A stretch of 64,000 nt of DNA from Rhodopseudomonas palustris. GTDB lineage: Bacteria > Pseudomonadota > Alphaproteobacteria > Rhizobiales > Xanthobacteraceae. Made by a program: the position numbers and the translations under genes. The notes beneath the pieces are model-generated. The model was not told the DNA's origin and ran no database searches. It saw only the letters and a list, made by a program, of their open reading frames with translations. The stretch covers positions 62,001 through 126,000 of the forward strand of contig JACRJB010000053.1 in the NCBI GenBank assembly GCA_016215605.1, read 5' to 3'. The first letter of the stretch is position 1. Each line of letters opens with the position of its first letter. Positions 23,396 to 32,335 of the stretch are shown one piece after another.

Positions 23396-26300
23396 TGATC
23401 GAACGCATCGTCGAATTTTCCGTCCGCCGACGTTGGCTGGTCCTGTTTCTGGTGCTCGCGGCTACGCTGTCGGGGATCTGGTCCCTGACCCGCCTGCCCA
23501 TCGATGCCGTGCCGGACGTCACCAACGTCCAGGTTCAGGTGAACGCGGTAGCCCCGGCACTGACGCCGCTCGAGATCGAAAAGCAGGTCACGGTCGCGCT
23601 CGAGACGGCGCTGGCTGGAATTCCCGGCATGGAAGCGACGCGATCGTTCTCGCGCAACGGTTTCGCCCAGATCACCGTGGTCTTCGCTGACCGCACCAAC
23701 ATCTATTTCGCCCGTCAGATGGTGACCGAGCGCATCAACGACGCAAGGTCGCTTCTCCCGCCCAACGTGGACGTCCGCCTCGGGCCGGTCTCGACCGGCC
23801 TCGGCGAGATCTACTGGTGGGCGGTGGAGTACGAAAAGCCGGGGGCGAGCTCGCCGGTGCGCGACGGCCAGCCGGGATGGCAGAGCGACGGCAGCTATCT
23901 CACGCCCGAGGGAGAGCGCCTCGGAGACGACTTCAACCGGACGGTCTATCTGCGCACCGTGCAGGACTGGATCATCCGGCCGCAGATGAGAAGCGTCCGG
24001 GGCGTCGCCGGCGCGGACGCCATAGGCGGCTTCGTCAAACAGTTCCAGGTCCAGCCGGATCCTCAGAAGCTGATAGGGCTGGGCATCACGCTCGATCAGA
24101 TCATCATCGCCATCGAGAAGAATAACGCGAGCCGCGGCGCGAACTACATCGAGCAGAACGGCGAAGGCCTTGTGGTGCGCGCCGCGGGGCGGGTCGAGAA
24201 TGCCGACGACATCGCTCGGATCGTCGTCAGCACGCGCGGCGGAGTGCCGGTGCGCGTCCGGAACGTCGCCGAGGTGGTCATCGGTCGTGAACTGCGCACG
24301 GGCAGTGCGAGTGCGAACGGGCGTGAGATCGTTCTGGGCACGGCGCTGATGCTCGTCGGCGAGAACAGTCGGACGGTGGCGGCGGCCGCCGCCGCGAAGA
24401 TCGACGAGATCAACAAGACGTTGCCATCCGGCATCCGGGCGCGGTCCGTGCTGAACCGCACCGAACTGGTCGATGCGACGATCCGGACCGTGGCGACTAA
24501 TCTGGCGGAAGGCGCCTTGCTGGTCGTGGCCGTGCTGTTTCTGATGCTGGGTAACTTCCGAGCCGCACTGGTGACGGCGTGCGTCATTCCGATCACCATG
24601 ATGATCACGGCCACCGGCATGCTGGGCGGGCGGATCAGCGCCAACCTCATGAGTCTCGGGGCTTTGGATTTCGGCCTCATCGTCGACGGAGCGGTGATCA
24701 TCGCGGAGAACAGCCTGAGGCACTTCGCGGAGCGTCAGGCCGCGCTTCGGCGGACGCTGACCCGGGAGGAAAGACTCGAGACCGTCTCGGCTTCGACGAT
24801 CGAGATGATCCGCCCCACGGTCTACGGACAGGCCATCATCATCCTCGTCTACGCGCCGCTTCTCGCCTTCACCGGCGTCGAAGGGAAAACCTTCGAGCCC
24901 ATGGCGCTCACCGTCATGATCGCGCTGGCCGTGGCGTTCGTCGTGTCCCTGACCTTCGTTCCGGCCGCGATCGCGATCGCGATCACGAAGCCGGTGCGCG
25001 AGAAGGAGAACTTCATCGTCCACGGCCTGAAATCGGCTTACGTCCCGCTGCTTTCGCACGTCATGGCCCGCCCCGCGCCGGTCGCGGTCGCGGCGGTGCT
25101 CCTGTTCGCCGGTGCGCTGATGCTGTTCACGACCCTCGGCCAGGAATTCACCCCGACCCTGGACGAGAAGAACATCGTGATGGAGGTGAAGCGCATTCCG
25201 AGCACCTCGATCACGCAATCGCAGGCGATGCAGCTCCAGATCGAGAAGCTGGTCAGCAGGATTCCCGAGGTGGCGTTCACGTTCTCGCGGACGGGCACCC
25301 CCGATCTCGCGGCGGATCCCATGCCGCCCAACGCGTCGGACACCTACATCATCGTGAAGCCTCAGAAGGAGTGGTCGGATCCCTCCATGACGAAACAGGA
25401 CCTGATCGCGAAGATCGAGGCCGAAGCGGGCAAGCTGCCCGGCAACAAGCTCGGCTTCTCGCAGCCGATCCAGATGCGCTTCAACGAACTGATCGCCGGC
25501 GTCAGGGAGGATCTCGGGGTCAAGGTGTTCGGCGACGACTTCGGCGCGATGCAGACGGCCGCGGCCCGCATTTCCGACGTGCTCCGGACGGTGGAAGGCG
25601 CGGAGAGCGTGAAGGTCGAAGAGACCGCCGGCCTGCCGTTCCTTGAGATCCGGATCGACAAGGCGGAGATCGCCAGGCGCGGGCTGAATCTCGCCGACGT
25701 CCAGGACGTCATCGAGACCGCGGTCGGCGGTCGACCCGCCGGCCTGGTCTTCGAGGGCGACCGGCGCTTTCAGATACTCGTTCGTCTGAACGACGTGCTG
25801 CGCAACGACGTCGATGCCATCCGCAATCTGCCGGTGCCGTTGCCCCGCACCGCCGACGGGGCAACGACGGCATCGGTGCCGCTCAGCGCCATCGCGACGC
25901 TGGAGCAGACGGACGGCGTCAACCAGATCAGCCGCGAGAACGGCAAGCGGCGCGTGGTGGCGACGGCGGAGGTGCGGGGCCGCGACATCGGATCGCTGGT
26001 CGGCGAAGTTCAGGCCAAGGTGGCGGAGCAGGTGAAGCTGCCGCCGGGAAGCTATCTGGCATGGGGCGGCCAGTTCGAGAATTTCGCCGTCGCGCGCCAG
26101 CGGCTGATGCTGGTCGTGCCGGGCTGCTTCGCGCTGATCTATCTTCTTCTGTTCGGTGCGCTCGGGTCGTTCAGGGACGCGCTCCTGGTCTTCAGCGCTG
26201 TGCCGCTGGCGCTCACGGGAGGCATCGCCGCGCTCTGGCTTCGGGGGATGCCGTTCTCCATCTCCGCCGCCGTCGGTTTCATCGCCCTGTCCGGCGTTGC

Positions 26301-26604
26301 GGTGCTGAACGGTCTCGTCATGCTGACGCGCATCAGGCAGCTGATCGGCGACGGAATGCCGGTCGACCAGGCCGTGCGGGACGGCGCCCTGACGCGCTTC
26401 AGGCCCGTCGTCATGACGGCGCTCGTCGCGTCTCTCGGCTTCGTGCCGATGGCGCTGGCGACCGGCACCGGTGCCGAGGTTCAGCGGCCGCTCGCGACCG
26501 TCGTCATCGGCGGTCTGATCACGGCGACGCTGCTGACGCTCGTCGTCCTGCCGGCGCTCTACGGCAGGTTCGGTGGTGCGAAGCACCGACCGGTAAGGGC
26601 ATAA
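23395..26604 (+). CDS. Heavy-metal RND efflux pump (CnrA/NccA-like)
   Basis: Proton-driven inner-membrane exporter of 1069 residues with twelve membrane helices and two large periplasmic loops. The proton-relay motif DFGLIVDGAVIIAEN places Asp425, Asp431 and Glu438, the pattern of divalent-cation HME-RND pumps rather than Cu/Ag CusA. A loop insertion, GWQSDGSYLTPEGERL near residue 160, is one I associate with the CnrA/NccA (Co/Ni) branch; the second RND pump in the window lacks it. Motifs near the end include [26 protein letters not shown]. It is the last gene of a regulator-adaptor-pump operon. Confidence 0.9.
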   Translation: MIERIVEFSVRRRWLVLFLVLAATLSGIWSLTRLPIDAVPDVTNVQVQVNAVAPALTPLEIEKQVTVALETALAGIPGMEATRSFSRNGFAQITVVFADRTNIYFARQMVTERINDARSLLPPNVDVRLGPVSTGLGEIYWWAVEYEKPGASSPVRDGQPGWQSDGSYLTPEGERLGDDFNRTVYLRTVQDWIIRPQMRSVRGVAGADAIGGFVKQFQVQPDPQKLIGLGITLDQIIIAIEKNNASRGANYIEQNGEGLVVRAAGRVENADDIARIVVSTRGGVPVRVRNVAEVVIGRELRTGSASANGREIVLGTALMLVGENSRTVAAAAAAKIDEINKTLPSGIRARSVLNRTELVDATIRTVATNLAEGALLVVAVLFLMLGNFRAALVTACVIPITMMITATGMLGGRISANLMSLGALDFGLIVDGAVIIAENSLRHFAERQAALRRTLTREERLETVSASTIEMIRPTVYGQAIIILVYAPLLAFTGVEGKTFEPMALTVMIALAVAFVVSLTFVPAAIAIAITKPVREKENFIVHGLKSAYVPLLSHVMARPAPVAVAAVLLFAGALMLFTTLGQEFTPTLDEKNIVMEVKRIPSTSITQSQAMQLQIEKLVSRIPEVAFTFSRTGTPDLAADPMPPNASDTYIIVKPQKEWSDPSMTKQDLIAKIEAEAGKLPGNKLGFSQPIQMRFNELIAGVREDLGVKVFGDDFGAMQTAAARISDVLRTVEGAESVKVEETAGLPFLEIRIDKAEIARRGLNLADVQDVIETAVGGRPAGLVFEGDRRFQILVRLNDVLRNDVDAIRNLPVPLPRTADGATTASVPLSAIATLEQTDGVNQISRENGKRRVVATAEVRGRDIGSLVGEVQAKVAEQVKLPPGSYLAWGGQFENFAVARQRLMLVVPGCFALIYLLLFGALGSFRDALLVFSAVPLALTGGIAALWLRGMPFSISAAVGFIALSGVAVLNGLVMLTRIRQLIGDGMPVDQAVRDGALTRFRPVVMTALVASLGFVPMALATGTGAEVQRPLATVVIGGLITATLLTLVVLPALYGRFGGAKHRPVRA

Positions 26605-26612
26605 GCATCGCA

Positions 26613-26804
26613 TCATTCGTCCGTCTCGTCGCCGGGCGGTGCAATCCCGATGAGCGCTTCGAGCACTTCGTCCGGCAGGTCCTCGACCGCCATCGCGAAC
26701 ACCACGTCGGGCGAACCGCAAAGCGGGCAGGCGTGGCCGAGGTGGTCGTATTCGTGCTCGCCGGAGCCGGCGCAGGCGGTGCATCTGAAGCTCGCCATGG
26801 TCAC
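26613..26804 (-). CDS. Small zinc-ribbon-like protein
   Basis: 63 residues. Two Cys pairs, FRCTAC and HACPLCGSPDVVF, separated by about 18 residues with GEHEYDHLGH, make a zinc-ribbon or rubredoxin-like knuckle. The acidic tail is VEDLPDEVLEALIG. The GTG start at 26804 overlaps the stop of the upstream gene (GTGA); an ATG two codons on (26798) is equally good, with GGGAGG before both. It is the last gene of a five-gene unknown operon. Confidence 0.68.
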   Translation of the reverse strand: MTMASFRCTACAGSGEHEYDHLGHACPLCGSPDVVFAMAVEDLPDEVLEALIGIAPPGDETDE

Positions 26805-27340
26805 CCTCCCTTGCGGGGCGGACGATCCGCTTCGACGAACCGGTCACCGGCGCGGTCGTAATGTAGGAGCAGAGTAAGCCAGCGCCCGTCGACTAGCCTC
26901 CGCTCGACGCGAAGGTCCGGGACTGCTCCCTCGACCTCGACCGGAGGCCGTTGCTCCGCATGCGCATCGCATCGCGTCGCGAGCCAATCGCCGGCGCGGA
27001 GCACGCCGGCTTCGCCGCAGACCTCGCAGGTCGTCGCGCTGCGAGCCTCGGCCAGGTCGACGGCCTCTTCTACGCGCGCGGCCGCCTCCGGCGACAGCGA
27101 TCCCTCCCAGCGGATGCGCAGGGTTCCGTACTTTTCACTGATCTCGGTAACCCGAAACAAGCCGCCGTGCAGATGGACGGTCGCGAGGATGCGGGCGCAC
27201 GCGCGCTCCAGCAGGTCGCGCCAGCCGTCGTCGACGGCAGGCCGGCCCGGCGCCGCGGACAGCGAGCCGACGGGATCGAAGAGCTCGGCGTAGGATTCGA
27301 CGAGCGCCGAACGCCAATCGGGATGCAGGCGGGTTGCCAC
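26801..27340 (-). CDS. Protein of unknown function with CxxC motif
   Basis: 179 residues from a GTG start. The sequence DWRSALVESYAELFDP leads to DLLERACARILATVH, then GTLRIRWEGSLSPEAAARVEEAVDLAEARSATTCEVCGEAGVLRAG with a Cys-x2-Cys, and a tail LTLLLHYDRAGDRFV. It resembles small rhizobial proteins I know only as hypothetical. The GTG is two bases from the upstream stop, and its own stop overlaps the next start, so it is a tightly coupled middle gene. No signal peptide. Confidence 0.65.
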   Translation of the reverse strand: MATRLHPDWRSALVESYAELFDPVGSLSAAPGRPAVDDGWRDLLERACARILATVHLHGGLFRVTEISEKYGTLRIRWEGSLSPEAAARVEEAVDLAEARSATTCEVCGEAGVLRAGDWLATRCDAHAEQRPPVEVEGAVPDLRVERRLVDGRWLTLLLHYDRAGDRFVEADRPPRKGG

Positions 27341-27341
27341 T

Positions 27342-27755
27342 TCAGGCCTCCTCGCATGCGAGCGCATCGACGCCGTCGATCTGGACGAAGAAGTCCGCCT
27401 TGTATTCGCAGCGGGCGCCGTAAATTTTGCAGCCGCACGTCGAGCGTACTTGGGCCAAATCGAAGGCCGAGCAGACCGCCGCCTCGTTCGCCGACAGCCG
27501 GCTGCCCGACACAACCCGCCGCTGCGGGGAGTTCTGGAAATGGAAGGTCTCGTCGTCCCGCGGCGCCGCATCGATCCGGACGTAGGTTTGGCCGACAGCG
27601 GCAGCCCGACCGGTGCCGCACTCGACCGTGCAGGTTTGACATGCCGGCGTGATGCCGCCGGGCTTCGACGCGACATGCCTTCCAGCGAGGTGAAGGTATC
27701 GACGAAATCCGTCGCCGGACTGCGGAAGGGCGGGCACTGACGGTGAATCGATCAC
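27342..27755 (-). CDS. Cys-rich protein of unknown function
   Basis: 137 residues from a GTG that overlaps the upstream stop (GTGA). Cysteines cluster in PACQTCTVECG (four Cys in nine residues would suit a metal knuckle) and in RSTCGCKIYGARCEYKADFF. No family was recognised. The GTG is supported by coupling; no ATG occurs before the first Cys cluster. It ends two bases before the next gene. Confidence 0.6.
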   Translation of the reverse strand: MIDSPSVPALPQSGDGFRRYLHLAGRHVASKPGGITPACQTCTVECGTGRAAAVGQTYVRIDAAPRDDETFHFQNSPQRRVVSGSRLSANEAAVCSAFDLAQVRSTCGCKIYGARCEYKADFFVQIDGVDALACEEA

Positions 27756-28102
27756 GGCGCCGCCTCGATGCATGCCGCGATAGCTGCGCGGGTCTCGCGG
27801 TCGCATCCGCGAACGATGTTCTGCCACGTCAGAAGCAATTCGGAGAGTTTGTCGGCGACATGTCCGAAATCGACCAGGACGCAGATCGCAAGAAGCAGGC
27901 TGTGTTCGCCTTGCGAGGCCTTGCCGGCGTAGGCACGCACGGCCATGACGAAACAGCCGTGCGCCTCGTTGTTCCGGCTGACGACCGCGTGTCGGAGTCC
28001 GCCGAACGAATGGGAACGCTCGAGGAGGCTGGCCCATTCACCACCCAGACCGGCGAACACTCGGCTGGCGGGACCGGTCTTGAAGTCGGCATAGTCCATC
28101 AT
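27752..28102 (-). CDS. Small helical protein of unknown function
   Basis: 116 residues beginning MMDYADFKTGPASRVF with a GAAGGGAA site. Contains GGLRHAVVSRNNEAHGCFVMAVRAYAG and GEHSLLLAICVLVDFGHVADKLSELLLTW, two amphipathic helices. It looks like a soluble helical bundle; I do not recognise it. Second in the unknown operon, 71 bases after the first gene, and its stop is shared with the next start. Confidence 0.65.
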   Translation of the reverse strand: MMDYADFKTGPASRVFAGLGGEWASLLERSHSFGGLRHAVVSRNNEAHGCFVMAVRAYAGKASQGEHSLLLAICVLVDFGHVADKLSELLLTWQNIVRGCDRETRAAIAACIEAAP

Positions 28103-28173
28103 TCTATTTCCCTTCTCGGAAATCGGTCGGTGTTCGTGACGTCCGCGCTCAGACGGCCGCGGACCGCGGCGGC

Positions 28174-28845
28174 TCACTGTGCATCGAGTTCGGCTGCGGT
28201 GCCGGCCACGCTGTCCTCGAGCGATGTGGCGAAGCGCAGGATCGACTGGGGGCTGAAGATGGCCCCGCCGACCGTGTGCAGCTGGACGAAATCCCATTCG
28301 TCCGCGATCCCATGCGGCACCGGAAGCGTGGCGCTCGAATAGACGTGCTTGCGATGGTCGGCCACGTGATCGATCACGCCGTAAAGCACGCCGCCGCGCT
28401 CGTCCCCCCACAGCATGCTGACGTTGACGGCACCGATCCTGCCACCGGGCGGCTCGCGGAGGATCTGCCATGTCTGCTTGAGCACGTCCGACAATCCTTG
28501 GGCAAAGAGATCCGCCGGCGCGCGCTCGCGTCCTCCCTGGATTCCGGGCGTGCCCGTTCCGACGACGACCTGGTGCGTCATGTTGCTGAGCCGGGCGAGC
28601 ACCCGCACGATGGCGTCGGGTTGGGCCTGCCGACCGCCGATGGCCATCAGGACGAGGGCGCCTTCTGTCGCCAACGCCTCGGTGTTTTCCTCCGCCGCGC
28701 ATGGGATGAGCCCCGTCGCGACAAGCGCACCGCAGGCGTTAGCGACGACCTCAGCGTCGAGTTCCGTCGCGGCGGCGATCTGTTTGCTGAACTGGCGAGA
28801 TCCGAAAAGGGAGCGCCGGGCATCCTGAGGTTCGCTGTAGGGCAT
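28174..28845 (-). CDS. Protein of unknown function, first gene of a coupled operon
   Basis: 223 residues from MPYSEPQDARRSLFGSR with AAAGGAT before the ATG; a longer in-frame start at 28935 is possible. An alpha/beta pattern is seen: ELDAEVVANACGALVATGLI, then GALVLMAIGGRQAQPDAIVRVL and GRIGAVNVSMLWGDERGG. No signal or membrane segment, and no motif I can name. It is followed in the same direction by four more unknown genes that overlap or nearly touch. Confidence 0.65.
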   Translation of the reverse strand: MPYSEPQDARRSLFGSRQFSKQIAAATELDAEVVANACGALVATGLIPCAAEENTEALATEGALVLMAIGGRQAQPDAIVRVLARLSNMTHQVVVGTGTPGIQGGRERAPADLFAQGLSDVLKQTWQILREPPGGRIGAVNVSMLWGDERGGVLYGVIDHVADHRKHVYSSATLPVPHGIADEWDFVQLHTVGGAIFSPQSILRFATSLEDSVAGTAAELDAQ

Positions 28846-28950
28846 TGCAGATCCTTTAGCAGGGCCGCGGCGACGGTTGACGCCGGTGGCGGGTTTCTCT
28901 ACTGAAAAAATCTCACTGGAAGAACTGTGGGTCAACTCGGGAAAGCAGTC

Positions 28951-29565
28951 ATGGTTAATTCACGTCGGTTGGCTGCGGTCGTCGCGGACGCGCTGGGGAT
29001 GCCTTTGACCAGCACGGTCCAGCACGCCCGCAACCTTCGCGAAGCGCCCGATCATTCCCTGATCGCGCAGGGTGGCCGTGGCCGCCACGTGCCTGAGATG
29101 ACACATGACGACGCGGCGGCGTTAGTCTGCGCAGTACTGGCTTCGGAAGCGGTCGGTGCCAGTGCTGAGACGGTCCGGTCTCTCAAGAAACTAAAAGCCC
29201 AGTACCACGGTCATCATTCAAGCGGACGCCGCCGCAGAACGGATTTTGTGGGCATTCCGGACTTCCGTCTCGATATCGGGCGGGACCACGACGTGATTGG
29301 GGGGCTGGCTGCCATCCTGCGCTTTTTCAGCCGCGAGGACGCCTTTCTCGAAGAGCTGAACCACAGGCGAAGCGAGCCTTACGTCATCCGGGCGACATTC
29401 GAGGTCGAATATCCGCAACATTTCGTGTCGATGTCGGTCGGGGTCCCGAGCGTAGCCTCGCAGAACTGGACCTTCGGAAACCGCGCGTTCGCACGCACCG
29501 AGCAGATACGACGCTGTCGGCAGGATGCTTTACGTGAGATTGCTCGCTGTCTCGCGCCGTCCTGA
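28951..29565 (+). CDS. Protein of unknown function
   Basis: 204 residues starting MVNSRRLAAVVADALGMPLTSTVQHARNLRE, which could be a helix-turn-helix-like head, with GGGAAAG before the ATG. Later parts are HMTHDDAAALVCAVLASEAVG-like helices and DAFLEELNHRRSEPYVIRATFEVEYPQHF strands. I recognise no family. It is divergent from the five-gene unknown operon (105 bases between the starts), so it might be its regulator; that is inferred only from position. Confidence 0.55.
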   Translation: MVNSRRLAAVVADALGMPLTSTVQHARNLREAPDHSLIAQGGRGRHVPEMTHDDAAALVCAVLASEAVGASAETVRSLKKLKAQYHGHHSSGRRRRTDFVGIPDFRLDIGRDHDVIGGLAAILRFFSREDAFLEELNHRRSEPYVIRATFEVEYPQHFVSMSVGVPSVASQNWTFGNRAFARTEQIRRCRQDALREIARCLAPS

Positions 29566-30808
29566 ACCGGAGGGATCATCGTCCGCGGTCCGCCTGCGGT
29601 GGACGCCGGGGTAATCAACGGGTCACGGTTCCTCGATCAACTGCACGATGGTCCGCGCGTCGCCTCACCGTTGCTCAGGTCGACCTTGGTCTCCGTGTCG
29701 CTCGGATAGCCGAGCGGCGCGGGCTTACGGCAGGACGAATTCTCCCTAAGTCGCGGGCGTCACCGGACTCGGGTTAGAGGTATTCAAATACATCGTTAGA
29801 ACCTCAATGTGGACCATAGTTTCGCCGGTTGACCAGTTGGAAACGGAATGACACGGATCCGTCTGTAGACCTGATTGAGCAGGTCTCTTCGCAGATGCCG
29901 GAGAGATCGCAGGTCGAGAGGAGGAGACAGTCCGGTTCGCTCTCTTAGCCCGGTCGCGCGGACGGGCCATCCGCCTGCCATGTCAGCTTCTGAGGAGTTG
30001 CGGCCGACCGCCTGCGTCGAGCCGCACGGCGGAATGGTCGACGGCAAGGGCGGCTCAGCGATGCTTGGTAATTCATGGGCTCGACTATCCGACCTAACTG
30101 ACCGCCCTTACTCTGAGCGGGACAGCAGATCTTAGGCGGTGAACGCGTGGAAATGATTTGATATGATGGATGCTGATCTAGTTAGCTGTAGTTCGATGCT
30201 CTTACCGGCGCCAACGTAAAAAACGCTAAAGATCGATTCCTCTAGGAAAATCATTGACTTGCAGAAAAAGGTCAAAACAGAAGCTGGTATGACCCTTTCC
30301 CCAGATACCTTTTATGGGTCTTTTTGCGGTATCGGAGGGCGTTCCGAACGGTCTGGAGGGGTTTGCAGGCATACGATCCAGTTTCCTGCTCTTACCGTAG
30401 CCCCCGACCTGCCGTCCCAAATATGCGGTTGTATTGAAAAATCAGCGCAACCTTAAAAAACAGGATGATATTCCTCGATTGAGGCGTGCCCGGAGCACGC
30501 GTCGGCGCACGCGCGCAGGGATCTCCCGCGTGGCGTGAGGCGGCCGGCGTTGTGCGATGGCAATGGCGGTCGGGTCGTCGCAGGCCGATCGGGCCTGCGC
30601 TGCCTCGATGGTGGACGAAGGATCGGTGGTCCCTGCCTTCATGCCGCGGCGCCCGAAAGTCCGGCCGCACATCGGCTATCTCGCGGGCGAGCTTCGGGAC
30701 CGCAAGCGGGCATGGCGTTCCGGGATTGGATGGCGGGGCGGTACGGACCGGCGGCGGCACCGGTCGGCGGAACTGGGTCGCCGTTCGGTTCGCCGCCGCC
30801 TGATCTCG
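29566..30808. other. Long non-coding stretch with no gene supported
   Basis: About 1240 bases. The frames are short, lack ribosome sites and have no familiar motif. Composition is mixed, with A/T-rich parts near 30140-30300 and 30430-30470. It separates the unknown operon from the recombinase operon and could hold an origin, attachment or untranslated RNA, but I see no repeat cluster or palindrome that would support one. Confidence 0.5.
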
Positions 30809-32335
30809 TCAGGCGCGCGGTGTGGTGGTGAAGCCCAGCCGCTCGAGGTCGGTCCGGCGGTAGAACCGTGTGCCGGCCGTTTCGGGGTCGAAGGCCGGGC
30901 GGGCGCCTGCGGCCTCGATCTTCTTGGCGACCGCCCGGAAGCTCAGAGGGCGTTTCCAGGCGCGGGCGAGTGCGGACAGCGACACGTACTTGGCGTCGAA
31001 GCGCTTCAAGTCGGCGGCCGTCACCGCGACGTCGGACAAGGTGCCGTGGCCGGGATTCACGATCGGAGCCTTCCTGAGATGGCCCGCATCGATCAGCATG
31101 CGGGGAACGAGGGCGCCGATCTGGAGCCGCTCGCGGACGATGCGGGGACTGAGGAGTCCGTCCTCCGTCTTGGAGCGCTTGCGCGGACGGCCCCGCGGGC
31201 GCTTGAGAAGGCCCGCCGCCTTCCACCACCGCTTCGCAATCGGGTAGAGGATCGGAGACTTTTCCGCGCTGGCGGTGCGCCACCATACGGCGTGCGCCTT
31301 CTCGCCCGGCACGCGTGCGGCGAAGGCGTCGTTGAAGATGCGCTTCCACTCCGCCTCGGGGCGTTCGACGGCTTCTTCCGGCGGGATGCGGTAGCGGGCA
31401 TCGCGGTACCAGCCGTCGGTCGTGGAGGTGGGCGCCTTGAACAGGAACGCGAGTTCGCGGCGGGCGAGCTCGCGCGCCGCCCGCAATCCGTCGAGGTAGG
31501 CGAAATGCTTGTCCCTCAAATCGAGGCGGAAGGCGCGCCATTTCGCCTTGTCTTCGGGCCACTCGATCGCGCGCATCTCGATGACGATGGGATCCTCGCG
31601 GAAGGCGGCGGTCTCCTTGCGGCGCCCCCGCTCCGGTGTCTTCGGCAGTTTCTGTCGGTTGGCGGCGACCATCGCCTTTCCGCGGGCGCCGGTGTAGGCG
31701 CCCGCCTTCCGGCTGAGCGGGTGATGGTCGCGCAGGAACGCGCGAAGCTTGCGCACCGGGACCTCGAAGGGCTCTGGAGTGATCCGCGTACTTCCCGGTC
31801 GCGGGCCGGTGAGCGCGTACTTCGTTTCGCGGGGGGTCTCGGGTGGGATCGCGTGGTCGTAGAACGCGTGGATCTGCGGCAGGATGGTGCCGGTGTAGAC
31901 GTCCAGCCGGTTACCGAGGAGGCACATCCGGATGTAGATGTTCTGCTGCCTGAACAAGGGGCAGACGTCGTTGGATCCGAACAGGAAGTCGCCGTCGCCC
32001 TTGCCGTAGGCCGCGCGGAGCCGCTCGAACGCGAAGGCGGCGATCGGCAGCACCGGCATCGGGCGCGGCGGCCGGCCGGGGAGCAGGATCTCATTGGGTT
32101 TACCGGGTTTCCAATGCTCGCCGATGCGGATGGCGGCGGCCTGGTGGTAGTGGATGCGCAGGCAGGCGGCGCCCGCGATGAAGGCCGCCGGGAGCGTCGC
32201 CTCGCGTTCGGTGCGGGGCGACCAGTCGTCCAGCATGATGAGGCGCACCACATCGGCGGGGGTGGGAAGCGGAAACGCGTCCCGCTGCTCCCGCGGCCGC
32301 GGCGGGAGCGGCAGGTCGGCGACGATCGTGCTCAT
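30809..32335 (-). CDS. Large protein coupled to the tyrosine recombinase
   Basis: 508 basic residues, unknown. Its ATG overlaps the recombinase stop (ATGA). The N-terminal 170 residues show a faint recombinase-like plan: AFIAGAACLRIHYHQAAAIRIGEHW, then a stretch PMPVLPIAAFAFERLR and GDGDFLFGSNDVCPLFRQQNIYIRM, but catalytic residues are not evident. The C-terminal part is rich in Arg/Lys (RPRGRPRKRSKTEDG is AT-hook-like) and ends with FDPETAGTRFYRRTDLERLG. Accessory protein for integration or excision is a reasonable guess. Confidence 0.65.
   Translation of the reverse strand: MSTIVADLPLPPRPREQRDAFPLPTPADVVRLIMLDDWSPRTEREATLPAAFIAGAACLRIHYHQAAAIRIGEHWKPGKPNEILLPGRPPRPMPVLPIAAFAFERLRAAYGKGDGDFLFGSNDVCPLFRQQNIYIRMCLLGNRLDVYTGTILPQIHAFYDHAIPPETPRETKYALTGPRPGSTRITPEPFEVPVRKLRAFLRDHHPLSRKAGAYTGARGKAMVAANRQKLPKTPERGRRKETAAFREDPIVIEMRAIEWPEDKAKWRAFRLDLRDKHFAYLDGLRAARELARRELAFLFKAPTSTTDGWYRDARYRIPPEEAVERPEAEWKRIFNDAFAARVPGEKAHAVWWRTASAEKSPILYPIAKRWWKAAGLLKRPRGRPRKRSKTEDGLLSPRIVRERLQIGALVPRMLIDAGHLRKAPIVNPGHGTLSDVAVTAADLKRFDAKYVSLSALARAWKRPLSFRAVAKKIEAAGARPAFDPETAGTRFYRRTDLERLGFTTTPRA

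Noticed and set aside
22741-26847. A 1368-codon open frame on the minus strand, over the RND operon
   Set aside because: It is the antisense shadow of the high-GC adaptor and pump genes; the product is Arg/His/Asp-rich with no domain.
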